A DNA stretch of 47,054 bases, taken from positions 1 through 47,054 of the forward strand of contig JAEDIW010000018.1 of NCBI GenBank assembly GCA_016296655.1, in the 5' to 3' direction. Under the pieces are notes generated by a model that saw nothing but the letters and a program-made list of their open reading frames with translations, was not told the origin of the DNA and ran no database searches. Both the position numbers and the translations under genes were made by a program. Positions 24,077 through 32,350 of this stretch are shown in pieces (within the stretch, counting starts at the first letter, position 1; every line of letters begins with the position of its first letter). Source of the stretch: Treponema sp. (lineage in GTDB: Bacteria; Spirochaetota; Spirochaetia; Treponematales; Treponemataceae).

Positions 24077-25174
24077 TTATATTGAAAAAGAGGCATCGTC
24101 AAAATCATTTTTATAAATTTCTATATAAATCTTATTCGCATTTCGGTTAAAGCTTTCCAATAAGTCAGGATTGAAGCAACCGCAGTCACCGTCATTTATC
24201 ATTTTTACTGCAACTTCATGGGTAAAGGCAGGTTTGTAGACTCGTTTGCATATTAACGCATCATAAACATCTGCTATTGAAACAATCTGTGAGGAAGTTG
24301 GAATTTCGTTGCCTTTAAGCCCATCTGGATAACCTTTTCCATCCCAGCGTTCATGGTGATACCTTGAAATATCGTAGTAAAACTGATAAATAGGATCTTC
24401 TTTCAAAGGTTCAAGCATTTTGCAACCTGCGGTTGTATGAGTTTTCATAACTTCAAATTCTTCTTTTGTAAGCCGCCCTAAGCTTGCAGGCTTATTCAGA
24501 ATGCAGTCTGGAATTGAAATTTTTCCAATATCATGCAGAAGTGAGGCCGTTGCAATCTGCTTTATTTTCTGTTCAGTAATTCCATATTCTGGGAAATTAA
24601 TGGACATATCTTTTGCTATAATTTCTGCAATATGCTTGATTCTCCGTACATGAGAACCAGTTTCTGCTGAGCGACATTCAACGGCATTGCCAAGAAGTTC
24701 AATTACTTTTGAGTTTGTATGCTCAATTGCTGCCCCCTGATTTGAAATCATGCCCTGCGACTGATTGAAAAGAATTTCAAGTTGATTGCGGTTATTGTAA
24801 AGCTCAATGATGTTCATTACGCGGCGTTTTATAATCTGAATATTGATAGGTTTGGGGATAATATCCACAACACCATAACTATATGCCCTGTCTATAATGT
24901 AATCGTAAGCTTCAGTTGTAATGAGGAAAACTGGAACTTCGCGCAATAAATCCCTGTTTTGAAGTTCCTGAAGAACTCCAAAGCCGTCAAGTTCCGGCAT
25001 GATTATGTCCAAAAAAACTGCACAAAGATTTTCAGACTCGTTTTCAAGAATTGTAAGACCTTCCCATCCATCAGCAGCTTCAAGAATTTCGAATTCTGAA
25101 CAAAATCCTTCTCTTAAGATTGCCCTGTTCAGTTCTACATCTTCGATAATGAGAATTTTCTGTTTTTTATTCAT
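24077..25174 (-). CDS. Response regulator with HD-GYP output domain
   Basis: 365 residues. N-terminal receiver domain (about 1-125) with acidic pair at IIEDVELN and phospho-acceptor aspartate 56 in FLDIIMPELDG; a short helical linker; then an HD-GYP domain (about 165-345) with LLHDIGKISIPD and HHERWDGKGYPDGLKG, the signature of c-di-GMP phosphodiesterases. GGGAGATG precedes ATG. No histidine kinase is adjacent. The gene is divergent from a PilZ protein gene, a candidate c-di-GMP receptor. Confidence 0.92.
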   Translation of the reverse strand: MNKKQKILIIEDVELNRAILREGFCSEFEILEAADGWEGLTILENESENLCAVFLDIIMPELDGFGVLQELQNRDLLREVPVFLITTEAYDYIIDRAYSYGVVDIIPKPINIQIIKRRVMNIIELYNNRNQLEILFNQSQGMISNQGAAIEHTNSKVIELLGNAVECRSAETGSHVRRIKHIAEIIAKDMSINFPEYGITEQKIKQIATASLLHDIGKISIPDCILNKPASLGRLTKEEFEVMKTHTTAGCKMLEPLKEDPIYQFYYDISRYHHERWDGKGYPDGLKGNEIPTSSQIVSIADVYDALICKRVYKPAFTHEVAVKMINDGDCGCFNPDLLESFNRNANKIYIEIYKNDFDDASFSI

Positions 25175-25415
25175 GTTTCATCTCCCAAAAAGCTGCGCTG
25201 TCCGGCTGCCCTTACTTGTTCAAGCAGTTTGCCTTGATGCAGAAATAGAATTGTGCTGTTCTCAAAAACGAGCTTACGGAATTCTTTAAAATTCAATTTT
25301 TAAAAATTCCTTGCACAAAATTATAGCCTGAAAAAAAAAATTTTCACGAAAAAACATTTGGAATCTTCTAAAAAAAAGTATTTTAGACTTTTCCTGCCGT
25401 AAAATATGCAAAAAC

Positions 25416-25444
25416 TTGACGTTTATTTAAAAATTAGACATACT
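25416..25444 (+). promoter_or_regulatory. Promoter predicting a leaderless PilZ mRNA
   Basis: TTGACG (25416-25421), 17-nt spacer, CATACT (25439-25444), then 6 nt to the ATG at 25451. There is no Shine-Dalgarno. The alternative upstream ATG at 25406 would place translation start before the promoter and also lacks a ribosome binding site. Confidence 0.68.
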
Positions 25445-25450
25445 ACGTGC

Positions 25451-25837
25451 ATGAAAAATGATAAGCGCAGTACGGAACGGTTTGTAATTTATGCACGTGC
25501 TGAAGCTCCTGATATTTGCCAAATTCCAGGTATCCTTGAGAATATAAGCCAGTCGGGCTGTAAGATACGCTTTCCTCTTTCTTTGAATGTTGATTTTGAA
25601 AGTGATTATACAGTCAAGATAACTTTTTCTGAAAATACCAAGACTCTTCCTTTCATTCTTATCTGTCATCCTGAAAGGCTGTCGGAAAAAGATGGTGCTA
25701 CGGAAGTCGGGTTTTCTTTTTTGCGTTCTCCTGACACTTCTCGCTTGGTCGCTTTTGTTCAAAAATTGGCAGAAGATGATGATGAATACAATGATATTGA
25801 AAAATTTGTAAAAGAAGACGTATGCCAGTTCGTATAG
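25451..25837 (+). CDS. PilZ domain protein
   Basis: 128 residues. A single PilZ domain: the N-terminal RSTERF arginine pair and ENISQSGCKIRFPL (the D/N-x-S-x-x-G motif) bind c-di-GMP in this family. The C-terminus is acidic (EDDDEYNDIEKF). No other domain is fused, so it may act as a free-standing receptor that controls motility or adhesion. It overlaps the next gene by 16 nt. Start chosen by the promoter geometry described for 25416-25444. Confidence 0.82.
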   Translation: MKNDKRSTERFVIYARAEAPDICQIPGILENISQSGCKIRFPLSLNVDFESDYTVKITFSENTKTLPFILICHPERLSEKDGATEVGFSFLRSPDTSRLVAFVQKLAEDDDEYNDIEKFVKEDVCQFV

Positions 25838-26784
25838 AAAAACTTGAAGGCAAGGCATTTCTTGCTTTTCCTGAGATGCAGAATCTGCTTTTGTCGGAAA
25901 TTGAAACAAGATTTTGCACTGATTTAAAACCTGAAAAAACTTACGGAGAGCTTTTATATTTTTCCCAATGGAATTTTGACCTTTTCCCATATTGGGCAAG
26001 TACGGTTATGGAAGAACCGTTTATTCTTCATTTTGATTCTATTGGAGAAGCTGCAAAAGCATTAAAAGAAATTCAGCGGAATTGGGCTCCGTATCAGTTC
26101 CAGCTTTTCAGGCGTGCTTCACTTATTCAGGAAAAGTTACCTTATATAAACTTGAAAATCAGGAAATTTCCTTTTGAAATTCCACATAGTCCGCTTGGGC
26201 TTTATACATTGCTTGATGAAAAAACATTGATTGCTTCTGCAAAAACTTCAAGCTGTATGCCAGCAGGGCGAATCCGCTTTGAAGAAGACCATGAAAATCC
26301 TCCAAGCAGAGCTTATTTGAAACTTCAGGAAAGCCTTACGATGGCACGTTATTTGACAGGTGTAGAATTGCCGTCACCTGGTCAGCACAGTTTTGATGCT
26401 GGTGCCTGCCCAGGCGGCTGGACATGGGTTCTGCTTCAGCTTGGATGCAAAGTTTTTGCCGTTGACCGTTCAGAGCTTGCCCCTGAACTGATGAAAAATC
26501 CTTCTGTTGAATTTCTGGCGCATGATGCCTTTACTTTGCGTCCAGAGGAAACAGGCCCGTTTGACTGGATTTTCAGCGATGTAATTTGTTATCCAGAAAG
26601 GCTTTACGGTTGGGTAAAAATGTGGCTGGACAGTGGTCGTGTAAAAAATATGATTTGCACGATAAAAATGCAGGGCGCCATAGATTGGGAAACTGTAAAA
26701 AAATTTGCGGAACTTCCGGAAAGTTACGTGGTTCACTTAAATTACAACAAGCACGAACTCACCTGGATTCATATAGGCAAATAA
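25822..26784 (+). CDS. RlmM-like SAM-dependent 2'-O-ribose methyltransferase
   Basis: 320 residues. The C-terminal half is an FtsJ/RlmM-type Rossmann methyltransferase with SAM motif FDAGACPGGWTWVLLQLG (about residue 191 onward), DWIFSDVICYPERL, CTIKMQG and NKHELTWIHIG, giving the K-D-K-E catalytic set of RrmJ-like enzymes. The N-terminal 130 residues resemble an RNA-binding THUMP-like half. Probably methylates 23S rRNA, as RlmM does, but the site is not proven. Its start overlaps the PilZ gene. Confidence 0.75.
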   Translation: MPVRIEKLEGKAFLAFPEMQNLLLSEIETRFCTDLKPEKTYGELLYFSQWNFDLFPYWASTVMEEPFILHFDSIGEAAKALKEIQRNWAPYQFQLFRRASLIQEKLPYINLKIRKFPFEIPHSPLGLYTLLDEKTLIASAKTSSCMPAGRIRFEEDHENPPSRAYLKLQESLTMARYLTGVELPSPGQHSFDAGACPGGWTWVLLQLGCKVFAVDRSELAPELMKNPSVEFLAHDAFTLRPEETGPFDWIFSDVICYPERLYGWVKMWLDSGRVKNMICTIKMQGAIDWETVKKFAELPESYVVHLNYNKHELTWIHIGK

Positions 26785-26931
26785 TTTTTTACGGGGCTTC
26801 CGGCAGCTTTGCTGCCGTCGGTTGTTCCAGGGTTCCGTGCAGACGCACTTCATTGCTCCGCTGCGCTTCGCAACAGCCTGACGGCTGCCCTTTCATAACC
26901 TAAGCCAGAGTATATTCACCTGCCCTGAAAA
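26785..26931. repeat. GC-rich mosaic repeat island C
   Basis: Between the convergent methyltransferase and adenosine deaminase genes. It contains a 7-bp stem with TTT loop, CGGCAGC/GCTGCCG (26801-26817), and on the minus strand TTGCGAAGCGCAGCGGAGCA, units like those in islands A and D. It begins after ATAATTTTTTACGGGGC, i.e. the A-run end of the other islands in inverted orientation. The hairpin may also serve as a terminator. Confidence 0.5.
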
Positions 26932-27960
26932 TTATTCAGGCATAGCCTTCTGCCAGGCTTCGTCCATAAGTTTTATGAACTCCTCTTTTTCAGGCTCTGA
27001 AAGAAAAGCAGACTTATATGAATTTATAATCAACTGATGAATTTCTTGCATAGAAAAATTCAGTTTGCTGTGGATGTTCCAAAATTCATCAATAAGGTTT
27101 ACTTTAAAGAAAACCGGGTCGTCTGTATTTACGGTTACATTTACGCCCTGATCATACAGAGAACGGATAGGATGTTCTTCAATTTTACTTACAATTTTCT
27201 TTGTAAAAACATTACTTGTAGGGCAAACCTCAATCGGCAGATGGGATTCTTTTAAATAATCTACAAGTTTTGAATCCTGGATGGAAGTTATTCCATGACC
27301 GATGCGTTCAGCATGCAGATAATTTATGGAATCCCATACAGATTCTGGGCCTACATCTTCGCCTGCGTGTGCAACTGCATGGAATCCATCTTTGTGTGCC
27401 TGTGCAAAAACTGGTTCATAGTCTTTTGCAGGCCCTTTCTGCTCGGCTCCTCCAAGACCAATGCCTATAACGTGTTCGCAAGGGTAGCTTTTCAGCAGAT
27501 TGAAATTGTTCATGGCATTTTCGCAGCCGAAAGTTCTGGAAACATCAACAAGAATTTTTATTGTAATGCCTTTGTCTTTTTTTATCTTTGTAATGTTTTT
27601 ATTGAAATTTTTAACAATGTCTTGGTAAGCAAAACCTTTTTTCAGGAAGGCTGTAGGTGCAAAAAAAGCTTCGCAGTAGACAATATTGTTTTCTGCCAAA
27701 TATTCTGCAAAATCTTCAAAAATGTAGTCAAAATCATCTACAGACTGATATAAATCCTGAACTTGAAGAAAAGCCTGGATAAAGCCATTCAAATCGTTAT
27801 AGGAAAAAAGTTTATGCTGTGCTTCTTCTGTCATTTCTTCATTGAAACGTTTTTTATATAACGCTTTTATTGAATTTAGCGTTGGAACAGCTTCAATATG
27901 AATGTGAATTTCTGCCTTTGGTATTTTTTTCATAAAAGAATAAAATGCTTCTTTTTCCAC
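26932..27960 (-). CDS. add: Adenosine deaminase
   Basis: 342 residues. Metal-dependent amidohydrolase converting adenosine to inosine (purine salvage). Zinc ligands HIHIE (residues 19-23), HAVAHAGEDVGPESV with the third histidine and the proton donor glutamate region, RIGHGI, and the NTDDPVFF aspartates are all present. The start is GTG with GGGGGCAACCT upstream. Monocistronic between the convergent methyltransferase gene and the pepF terminator. Confidence 0.9.
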   Translation of the reverse strand: MEKEAFYSFMKKIPKAEIHIHIEAVPTLNSIKALYKKRFNEEMTEEAQHKLFSYNDLNGFIQAFLQVQDLYQSVDDFDYIFEDFAEYLAENNIVYCEAFFAPTAFLKKGFAYQDIVKNFNKNITKIKKDKGITIKILVDVSRTFGCENAMNNFNLLKSYPCEHVIGIGLGGAEQKGPAKDYEPVFAQAHKDGFHAVAHAGEDVGPESVWDSINYLHAERIGHGITSIQDSKLVDYLKESHLPIEVCPTSNVFTKKIVSKIEEHPIRSLYDQGVNVTVNTDDPVFFKVNLIDEFWNIHSKLNFSMQEIHQLIINSYKSAFLSEPEKEEFIKLMDEAWQKAMPE

Positions 27961-28107
27961 AGGTTGCCCCCGTATTTACTTTTGAAAACTCTATAAGTAC
28001 ATCGGCATTTTTCTAGTGGAACTTTAATGGATTTGCAGAATTTCGTTTGTGCATAGGTTTCATTTCCTAAAAAGTGCAGGGAAGCTTTTGATTTATCTGC
28101 AAAAAAT

Positions 28108-28167
28108 CAGCCTGCAGGCTGGTGGCAACCTGCAGGTAACAGGGCCTTTAGCGAACTTTGCCCTGTT
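28108..28167 (-). terminator. Tandem hairpins downstream of pepF
   Basis: Read on the minus strand after the pepF stop: AACAGGGC/GCCCTGTT (28138-28167, 14-nt loop), then two CCTGCAGG boxes that can pair with each other, then CTGATTTTTT. Probable rho-independent terminator. Confidence 0.65.
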
Positions 28168-28174
28168 CACATTT

Positions 28175-29980
28175 TCAGCAGATTCCTGATGTTTTTTCTA
28201 ACTGCTCTACAAGATTTGCAAAAATGTCCAGAGCTGCCTGAATTGGCTGGGGCTTTGACATGTCAACTCCAGCAACTGCCAGCGATTCAATTGGATAGCG
28301 TGAACCTCCAGATTTCAGAAAAGCAAAATAATCTGCCTTTTCTTTTTCACCGCCTTGAGTAACTTTTTGAGCAAGTGCAAGAGCTGCTGAAATGCCAGTT
28401 GCATATTTATAAACGTAAAAGGCTGTGTAAAAATGCGGAATTCTAAGACCTTCCATGTCGCTGTTTTTTTCAAAATGCATTTCTGGACCAAAATAAAGTT
28501 CAAGCAGGTTTCTGTAGGTTTTTCGCAGAACTTCTGCAGAAAGCGGTGTTCCATTTTCTACAAGTTCGTGAGTTTTCAATTCAAATTCTGCAAACATTGT
28601 CTGGCGGTATAATGTTGCCAGAATATCATTTGCCCTCATTGCAAGCAGATAGGCCTTTATTTCCTGAGTTTGTGCAGTGTTCAGCAAATGACGGAACAGT
28701 AATTCTTCATTAAAAGTAGAGGCAACTTCGGCTTCAAAAATTGTATATCCATACTGCAGGTAAGGGTTATTTTTTGAAGAATACCATGAATGCATGGAGT
28801 GTCCGCCTTCATGGATCATTGTAAAGACATCACGGATATTTGTTTCTTTGTAATTCAAAAGAATGTATGGATAGCCTGTGTATGCTCCTGAAGAAAAAGC
28901 ACCGCTTCTTTTGCCTTTGTTTTCATAGCGGTCAACCCAACCTTTTTTAAGGCCGTTGCACAGAATGTCTGTATAGTCATTACCAAGAGGTGCAAGCGCT
29001 TCCCGGCAAAGTTCAACTGCCTGGTCATAGGTTGTATGCATTTCTACAGATTTTACCAGCGGAACATAGACATCATAGTGGCGAAGTTCGTCAACTTTAA
29101 GAATCTTTTTGCGCAGGGCATAAAATTTGTGCAGAGTCGGAAGATTTTTATGTACGGTTTCAATAAGGTTGTGATAGACGCTTAGCGGAACTTTGTCTTT
29201 GTACAAGGCTTTTTCAAGGCTTGAAGTGTACCCTCGTGCGCGCATTTCAAAAACATCCTGATTAACAGAACCTGCATAAAGGCTTGCAAGCGTATGCTGA
29301 TGCTGTTCAAAAGCTGTGTAAAACTGGTTGTAGGCTTTTTTGCGCAGTTCCCTGTCCTGATTTTCCATGAAAACGCTCCAGGTTGACTGCGTAAGTGGCA
29401 TTTTTGAACCGTTTACATCAAGTGTGCCAAATGAAAGGTCAACATTTGTAAGCAGGCTGAATGTATTTTCTGCTGTCTGAGATGCTTCACTCTGCAATGC
29501 AAGGATTTTTTCTTCTTTTTCCGAAAGAATGTGCGGTTTTAAAAACAGAAGCTTTTCCAGAAAAATTTTATAGTCTGCAAATTCCGGCTGAATTTTCCAG
29601 GAATTGATTTTTTCATCTGGAAGAGACAGCAGTTCTGTTTCAAAGAAGCTCAGTTTTGCACTTGCCTGAGAACATGCCATGGAAGCTCTGCCTTCCCTGT
29701 CAGCAGCAGCGCTGTCACTTTCGTCGGCAGTTTTCTGCAGACCTGCGTAATTGCTGACAAGTTCTGCATTTTTCCACAGTTTTTCATATAATTTAAGGGC
29801 TTCAAGGAGGGTTTCCTTAGATTGTCCAAGTTTTCCTTTGTAGGTTTCAACAGCTTCTGCATCCGGCAGAATTTCTGCAAGGGCTTTTTCCCAGTCATCA
29901 TCCGATTTAAATAATGTTGTTAAATCCCATTTATCTGAAGATGGAACATCTTTGCGTTCCGGAATGTTATTGTTACTCAT
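28175..29980 (-). CDS. pepF: Oligoendopeptidase F
   Basis: 601 residues, the normal length of the M3B family. Cytosolic zinc metallopeptidase that degrades short peptides. The active site HEGGHSMHSWY supplies HExxH, with the third ligand in the downstream IFEAEVASTFNEELL. No signal peptide. Its ATG lies 6 nt after a TATAAT box and has no Shine-Dalgarno, predicting a leaderless mRNA. Divergent from the small genes at 30045. Confidence 0.92.
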   Translation of the reverse strand: MSNNNIPERKDVPSSDKWDLTTLFKSDDDWEKALAEILPDAEAVETYKGKLGQSKETLLEALKLYEKLWKNAELVSNYAGLQKTADESDSAAADREGRASMACSQASAKLSFFETELLSLPDEKINSWKIQPEFADYKIFLEKLLFLKPHILSEKEEKILALQSEASQTAENTFSLLTNVDLSFGTLDVNGSKMPLTQSTWSVFMENQDRELRKKAYNQFYTAFEQHQHTLASLYAGSVNQDVFEMRARGYTSSLEKALYKDKVPLSVYHNLIETVHKNLPTLHKFYALRKKILKVDELRHYDVYVPLVKSVEMHTTYDQAVELCREALAPLGNDYTDILCNGLKKGWVDRYENKGKRSGAFSSGAYTGYPYILLNYKETNIRDVFTMIHEGGHSMHSWYSSKNNPYLQYGYTIFEAEVASTFNEELLFRHLLNTAQTQEIKAYLLAMRANDILATLYRQTMFAEFELKTHELVENGTPLSAEVLRKTYRNLLELYFGPEMHFEKNSDMEGLRIPHFYTAFYVYKYATGISAALALAQKVTQGGEKEKADYFAFLKSGGSRYPIESLAVAGVDMSKPQPIQAALDIFANLVEQLEKTSGIC

Positions 29981-29986
29981 AGGCTT

Positions 29987-30015
29987 ATTATATCAGCTGA
30001 AGGATTTTATGTCAT
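29987..30015 (-). promoter_or_regulatory. Promoter predicting a leaderless pepF mRNA
   Basis: On the minus strand ATGACA (30015-30010), 17-nt spacer, TATAAT (29992-29987), then AAGCCT and the ATG at 29980. Consensus -10 box, exactly 6 nt to the start codon, no ribosome binding site. Confidence 0.7.
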
Positions 30016-30044
30016 AGAAAGTTGAAAATTTCTGAAAATTTGCT

Positions 30045-30287
30045 ATGATGAAAATTCAGGTGATAGTTATATATAAAGGTCAAACTCTAGGATGTATAGA
30101 AGATTTTTGCGGGAAAGAAGTTTTGCGGATTATAAACCCTGAACGGAGAAGTTTGCCAGACATGACATTTGTAGGTGGCTATCCGAACGAATATTGTATT
30201 TTTATGGAAAGACTGCCTGAAAAAGATCAGGCTGTGATAAGGCAACAGTTGGAAGAAAAAAATAAGCTGAGGATTTTTTTGTTATGA
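30045..30287 (+). CDS. Small protein of unknown function
   Basis: 80 residues, no family recognised. It has an N-terminal strand-rich segment (QVIVIYKGQTLGCIEDFCG) and a charged C-terminal helix, no signal peptide or membrane span. No Shine-Dalgarno precedes the ATGs at 30045/30048; a TTGAAA-N16-TATGAT pair overlaps them, so an in-frame GTG at 30060 is a possible alternative start. Its stop overlaps the start of the GNAT gene, which supports it being real and translationally coupled. Confidence 0.55.
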   Translation: MMKIQVIVIYKGQTLGCIEDFCGKEVLRIINPERRSLPDMTFVGGYPNEYCIFMERLPEKDQAVIRQQLEEKNKLRIFLL

Positions 30288-30796
30288 CGGTTAGAAAAGC
30301 CTGTAAAGATGACATGGCTGCAATTATGAGTATAGAAAAAGACGCTTTTGCGGCACAAATTCAGGAAAAAACTGAAACTTTTGCGGAAAGAATGGAAGTT
30401 TTTGGCGGAGGTTTTCTAATTTTTGAAGATGACGGAGATGTTGCAGGCTATTTTTGTAGTGAAAGATGGTATGAAATTCCTGACAATGATGTTTTGTTTT
30501 CATTGGGGCATCCTGCACGAAAAACTCATGTATCTGACGGAAAGGTTCTTTATATAAGCTCATTTGCAATTTTTTCAAAGTTTCGGGGAAAAGGTCTGGG
30601 GCGTAAACTTTTTTGCAAGGCGCTGGACTTTATTCTTCTGCATGAAAAAGGGATAAAGCAGCTTTTACTCCTTGTAAATGAACAGTGGAAAGGCGCATTG
30701 AATATATATTCTGAGTATGGATTTCAAAAAATTAGATGCGTGGACGGTGTTTTTCCAGAAAGTCAGGGAATTATCATGAAAAAGGAGCTTGCATGA
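30284..30796 (+). CDS. GNAT family N-acetyltransferase
   Basis: 170 residues. GNAT fold: N-terminal TVRKACKDDMAAIMSIEKDAF, and the acetyl-CoA pyrophosphate-binding loop SKFRGKGLGRKLFCKAL (about residues 98-114), with a final IYSEYGFQKI motif typical of RimI-like enzymes. Substrate unknown. ATGA overlaps with both neighbours indicate a coupled three-gene unit (30045-31551). Confidence 0.82.
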   Translation: MTVRKACKDDMAAIMSIEKDAFAAQIQEKTETFAERMEVFGGGFLIFEDDGDVAGYFCSERWYEIPDNDVLFSLGHPARKTHVSDGKVLYISSFAIFSKFRGKGLGRKLFCKALDFILLHEKGIKQLLLLVNEQWKGALNIYSEYGFQKIRCVDGVFPESQGIIMKKELA

Positions 30797-31551
30797 ACGA
30801 AAAACAGTGGGCTGCTTTCTGCCAGTTTAGGGATGAGTTTAGAAAAAAATGTGAGGAGTGGAGCAGATTTTCCTGCATTTTAAAGCCGTTGCAGGAAGCT
30901 GCTGCTGAAAAAGATACGCCTGAATATCCTGTGGAAAACCCTGTCGTTTATAATTCGGATTTTGATTCTTTTACTGAACAAAGTGAAATAAAATTGATTG
31001 TAATTGGGGATAATCCTGGGAAAAATGAACAGCTTGACAAAAATCGTCGCTATCTAGTCGGTCAGGCCGGAAAAATTGCACAAGGTTTTTTTGCAAGAAA
31101 TCCTGAGTTTGGAATTGATTTCAGGAAGAATGTGATTATCCTGAATAAGACTCCTGTGCATACTGCAAAAACAAATCATTTGAAAGCCTTGAAGGCTGCA
31201 GATTCTGAAATTGAGCAGCTGATTTTGCAAAGCCAGGTTTGGATGGCTGAAAAGACTGCATGGCTGCATCAGGCGCTTTTTGATTGCGCCGGCCAGAAGC
31301 GTGTGGAGTTATGGCTTGTAGGTTATGCTGAATTAAAGGGCAACGGTCTGTTTTTGCCTTATCGGAATAGTTTTTCAGCTGCTTATCAAAAAAATGATGA
31401 TGTATGGGACAGTGTAAAGGTTTTTCAGCATTTTTCGATGAACCGCTTTTTGATTGATTTAAAAGATTTTTCGAAAAATAATTCAGAAATCGCTCTTGCA
31501 AAAAATCTTTCTTTGCTGGGTGACAGGCATAAGTTGGAAATTTTTGGGTAG
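30793..31551 (+). CDS. Uracil-DNA glycosylase superfamily-like protein
   Basis: 252 residues. The segment LIVIGDNPGKNEQ followed by RYLVGQAGKIAQGFF resembles motif A of family 4/6 uracil-DNA glycosylases (GxxPGxxE and the following G-x-AG), and VIILNKTPVHT and LWLVGYAELKGNGLF match later core strands. The four-cysteine cluster of family 4 and a clear HPS motif are not seen, so enzyme activity is uncertain. Start at MNEKQW is chosen from AAGGAG and the ATGA overlap with the GNAT stop. Confidence 0.55.
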   Translation: MNEKQWAAFCQFRDEFRKKCEEWSRFSCILKPLQEAAAEKDTPEYPVENPVVYNSDFDSFTEQSEIKLIVIGDNPGKNEQLDKNRRYLVGQAGKIAQGFFARNPEFGIDFRKNVIILNKTPVHTAKTNHLKALKAADSEIEQLILQSQVWMAEKTAWLHQALFDCAGQKRVELWLVGYAELKGNGLFLPYRNSFSAAYQKNDDVWDSVKVFQHFSMNRFLIDLKDFSKNNSEIALAKNLSLLGDRHKLEIFG

Positions 31552-31765
31552 CGTACAAAGGGCAAGTGGTATGGAGCTGCGCCTATGGCGTCGACCGCAA
31601 GGGGCTGCCTGATAAGTTTAGCATCTACAGAGTATATGCTTAGAGATTCCGAAATAGATTCGCAATGACTCTATGAACTTTACTTTTGGGGCAGTCCCTG
31701 AGGACGATGAGCGGATAGCGAACAGCGGAACACCACGGTCTGCGAAGCAGATGCCTCAAAAAAAA
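31552..31765. repeat. GC-rich mosaic repeat island D with embedded GGGGCAG element
   Basis: A composite: GC-rich units at both ends (GAGGACGATGAGCGGATAGCG and TCTGCGAAGCAG on the right, ending CCTCAAAAAAAATT) surround the GGGGCAG-type element at 31600-31698. It separates the convergent UDG-like gene and NapH-like gene. The nesting suggests one element inserted into, or recombined with, another. Confidence 0.6.
31600..31698. repeat. Dispersed GGGGCAG element, copy 2
   Basis: Ends GGGGCTGCC (31601) and GGGGCAGTCCC (31688-31698) are near-perfect inverted repeats. The right half, with GAAATAGATTCGCAATGAC and TATGAACTTTACTTTT, matches copies 1 and 3; the left half differs from them, making this copy about 20 nt longer. 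Confidence 0.7.
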
Positions 31766-32350
31766 TTATTCTGCCTTTCGGTTTTTTATTTTGCAGATTG
31801 TTTGGGTCATTGTTCCCATTGGGCAGAAAGTACACCAGGAACGAGGTTTGTACAAAATCATTACAATTATTCCGATTATAGTTGAAGTGAGCATCAGGCT
31901 GTAAAAGCCGTAGCTGAATTGCGCAATCCATGGGGAAACCAGATTTTGTGAGTAGGCCCAGTGCCATGGGATTTTAAAAGTCCAGAACAGCTTTACTACC
32001 TGGCTGAGGCTTTTTGCATTTGAGGCTGTCAGATAGGTTTGAAAAATCATGTTGGCAAACATTGTCAGAAAGAAAATTAAAAAGGCATAGCGGAAGACCT
32101 TTGAAGTCATCCATTTTGGAGTGGGTTTGTTTCTTGAAAGATGGCAGTTTGAGCCGAGCTGATTTAAAAGCTGACCTCGGCCACACAGATTGTTACAGAA
32201 AAATTTGTTTCCTGCAAAAATTGAAAAAAACAGTGGAATCATAAAGTCAATCAGCCCAAGCCATGCAAACAGAATGTTGAAAAATCCGAGTGCAAAGTAA
32301 ATTATTGCCCAAATCCATAGGAAGTCGTACCAATTCTTTTTTGTTTTCAT
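31766..32350 (-). CDS. NapH-like membrane 4Fe-4S polyferredoxin
   Basis: 194 residues, about four membrane spans. Two cysteine motifs, FFCNNLCGRGQL (first loop) and WCTFCPMGTMTQ (C-terminus), match NapH/MauN/NosR-type electron-transfer proteins. It probably passes electrons between a membrane donor and the ferredoxin encoded upstream. Start at MKTKKNWYDFL is supported by GAGAGGG and ATGA overlap with the ferredoxin stop. The terminal oxidoreductase it serves is not in the window. Confidence 0.75.
   Translation of the reverse strand: MKTKKNWYDFLWIWAIIYFALGFFNILFAWLGLIDFMIPLFFSIFAGNKFFCNNLCGRGQLLNQLGSNCHLSRNKPTPKWMTSKVFRYAFLIFFLTMFANMIFQTYLTASNAKSLSQVVKLFWTFKIPWHWAYSQNLVSPWIAQFSYGFYSLMLTSTIIGIIVMILYKPRSWCTFCPMGTMTQTICKIKNRKAE

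Noticed and set aside
31973..32244. Overlapping open frames on both strands inside the NapH-like gene
   Set aside because: Shadow frames of a hydrophobic gene; no family match or start signals.
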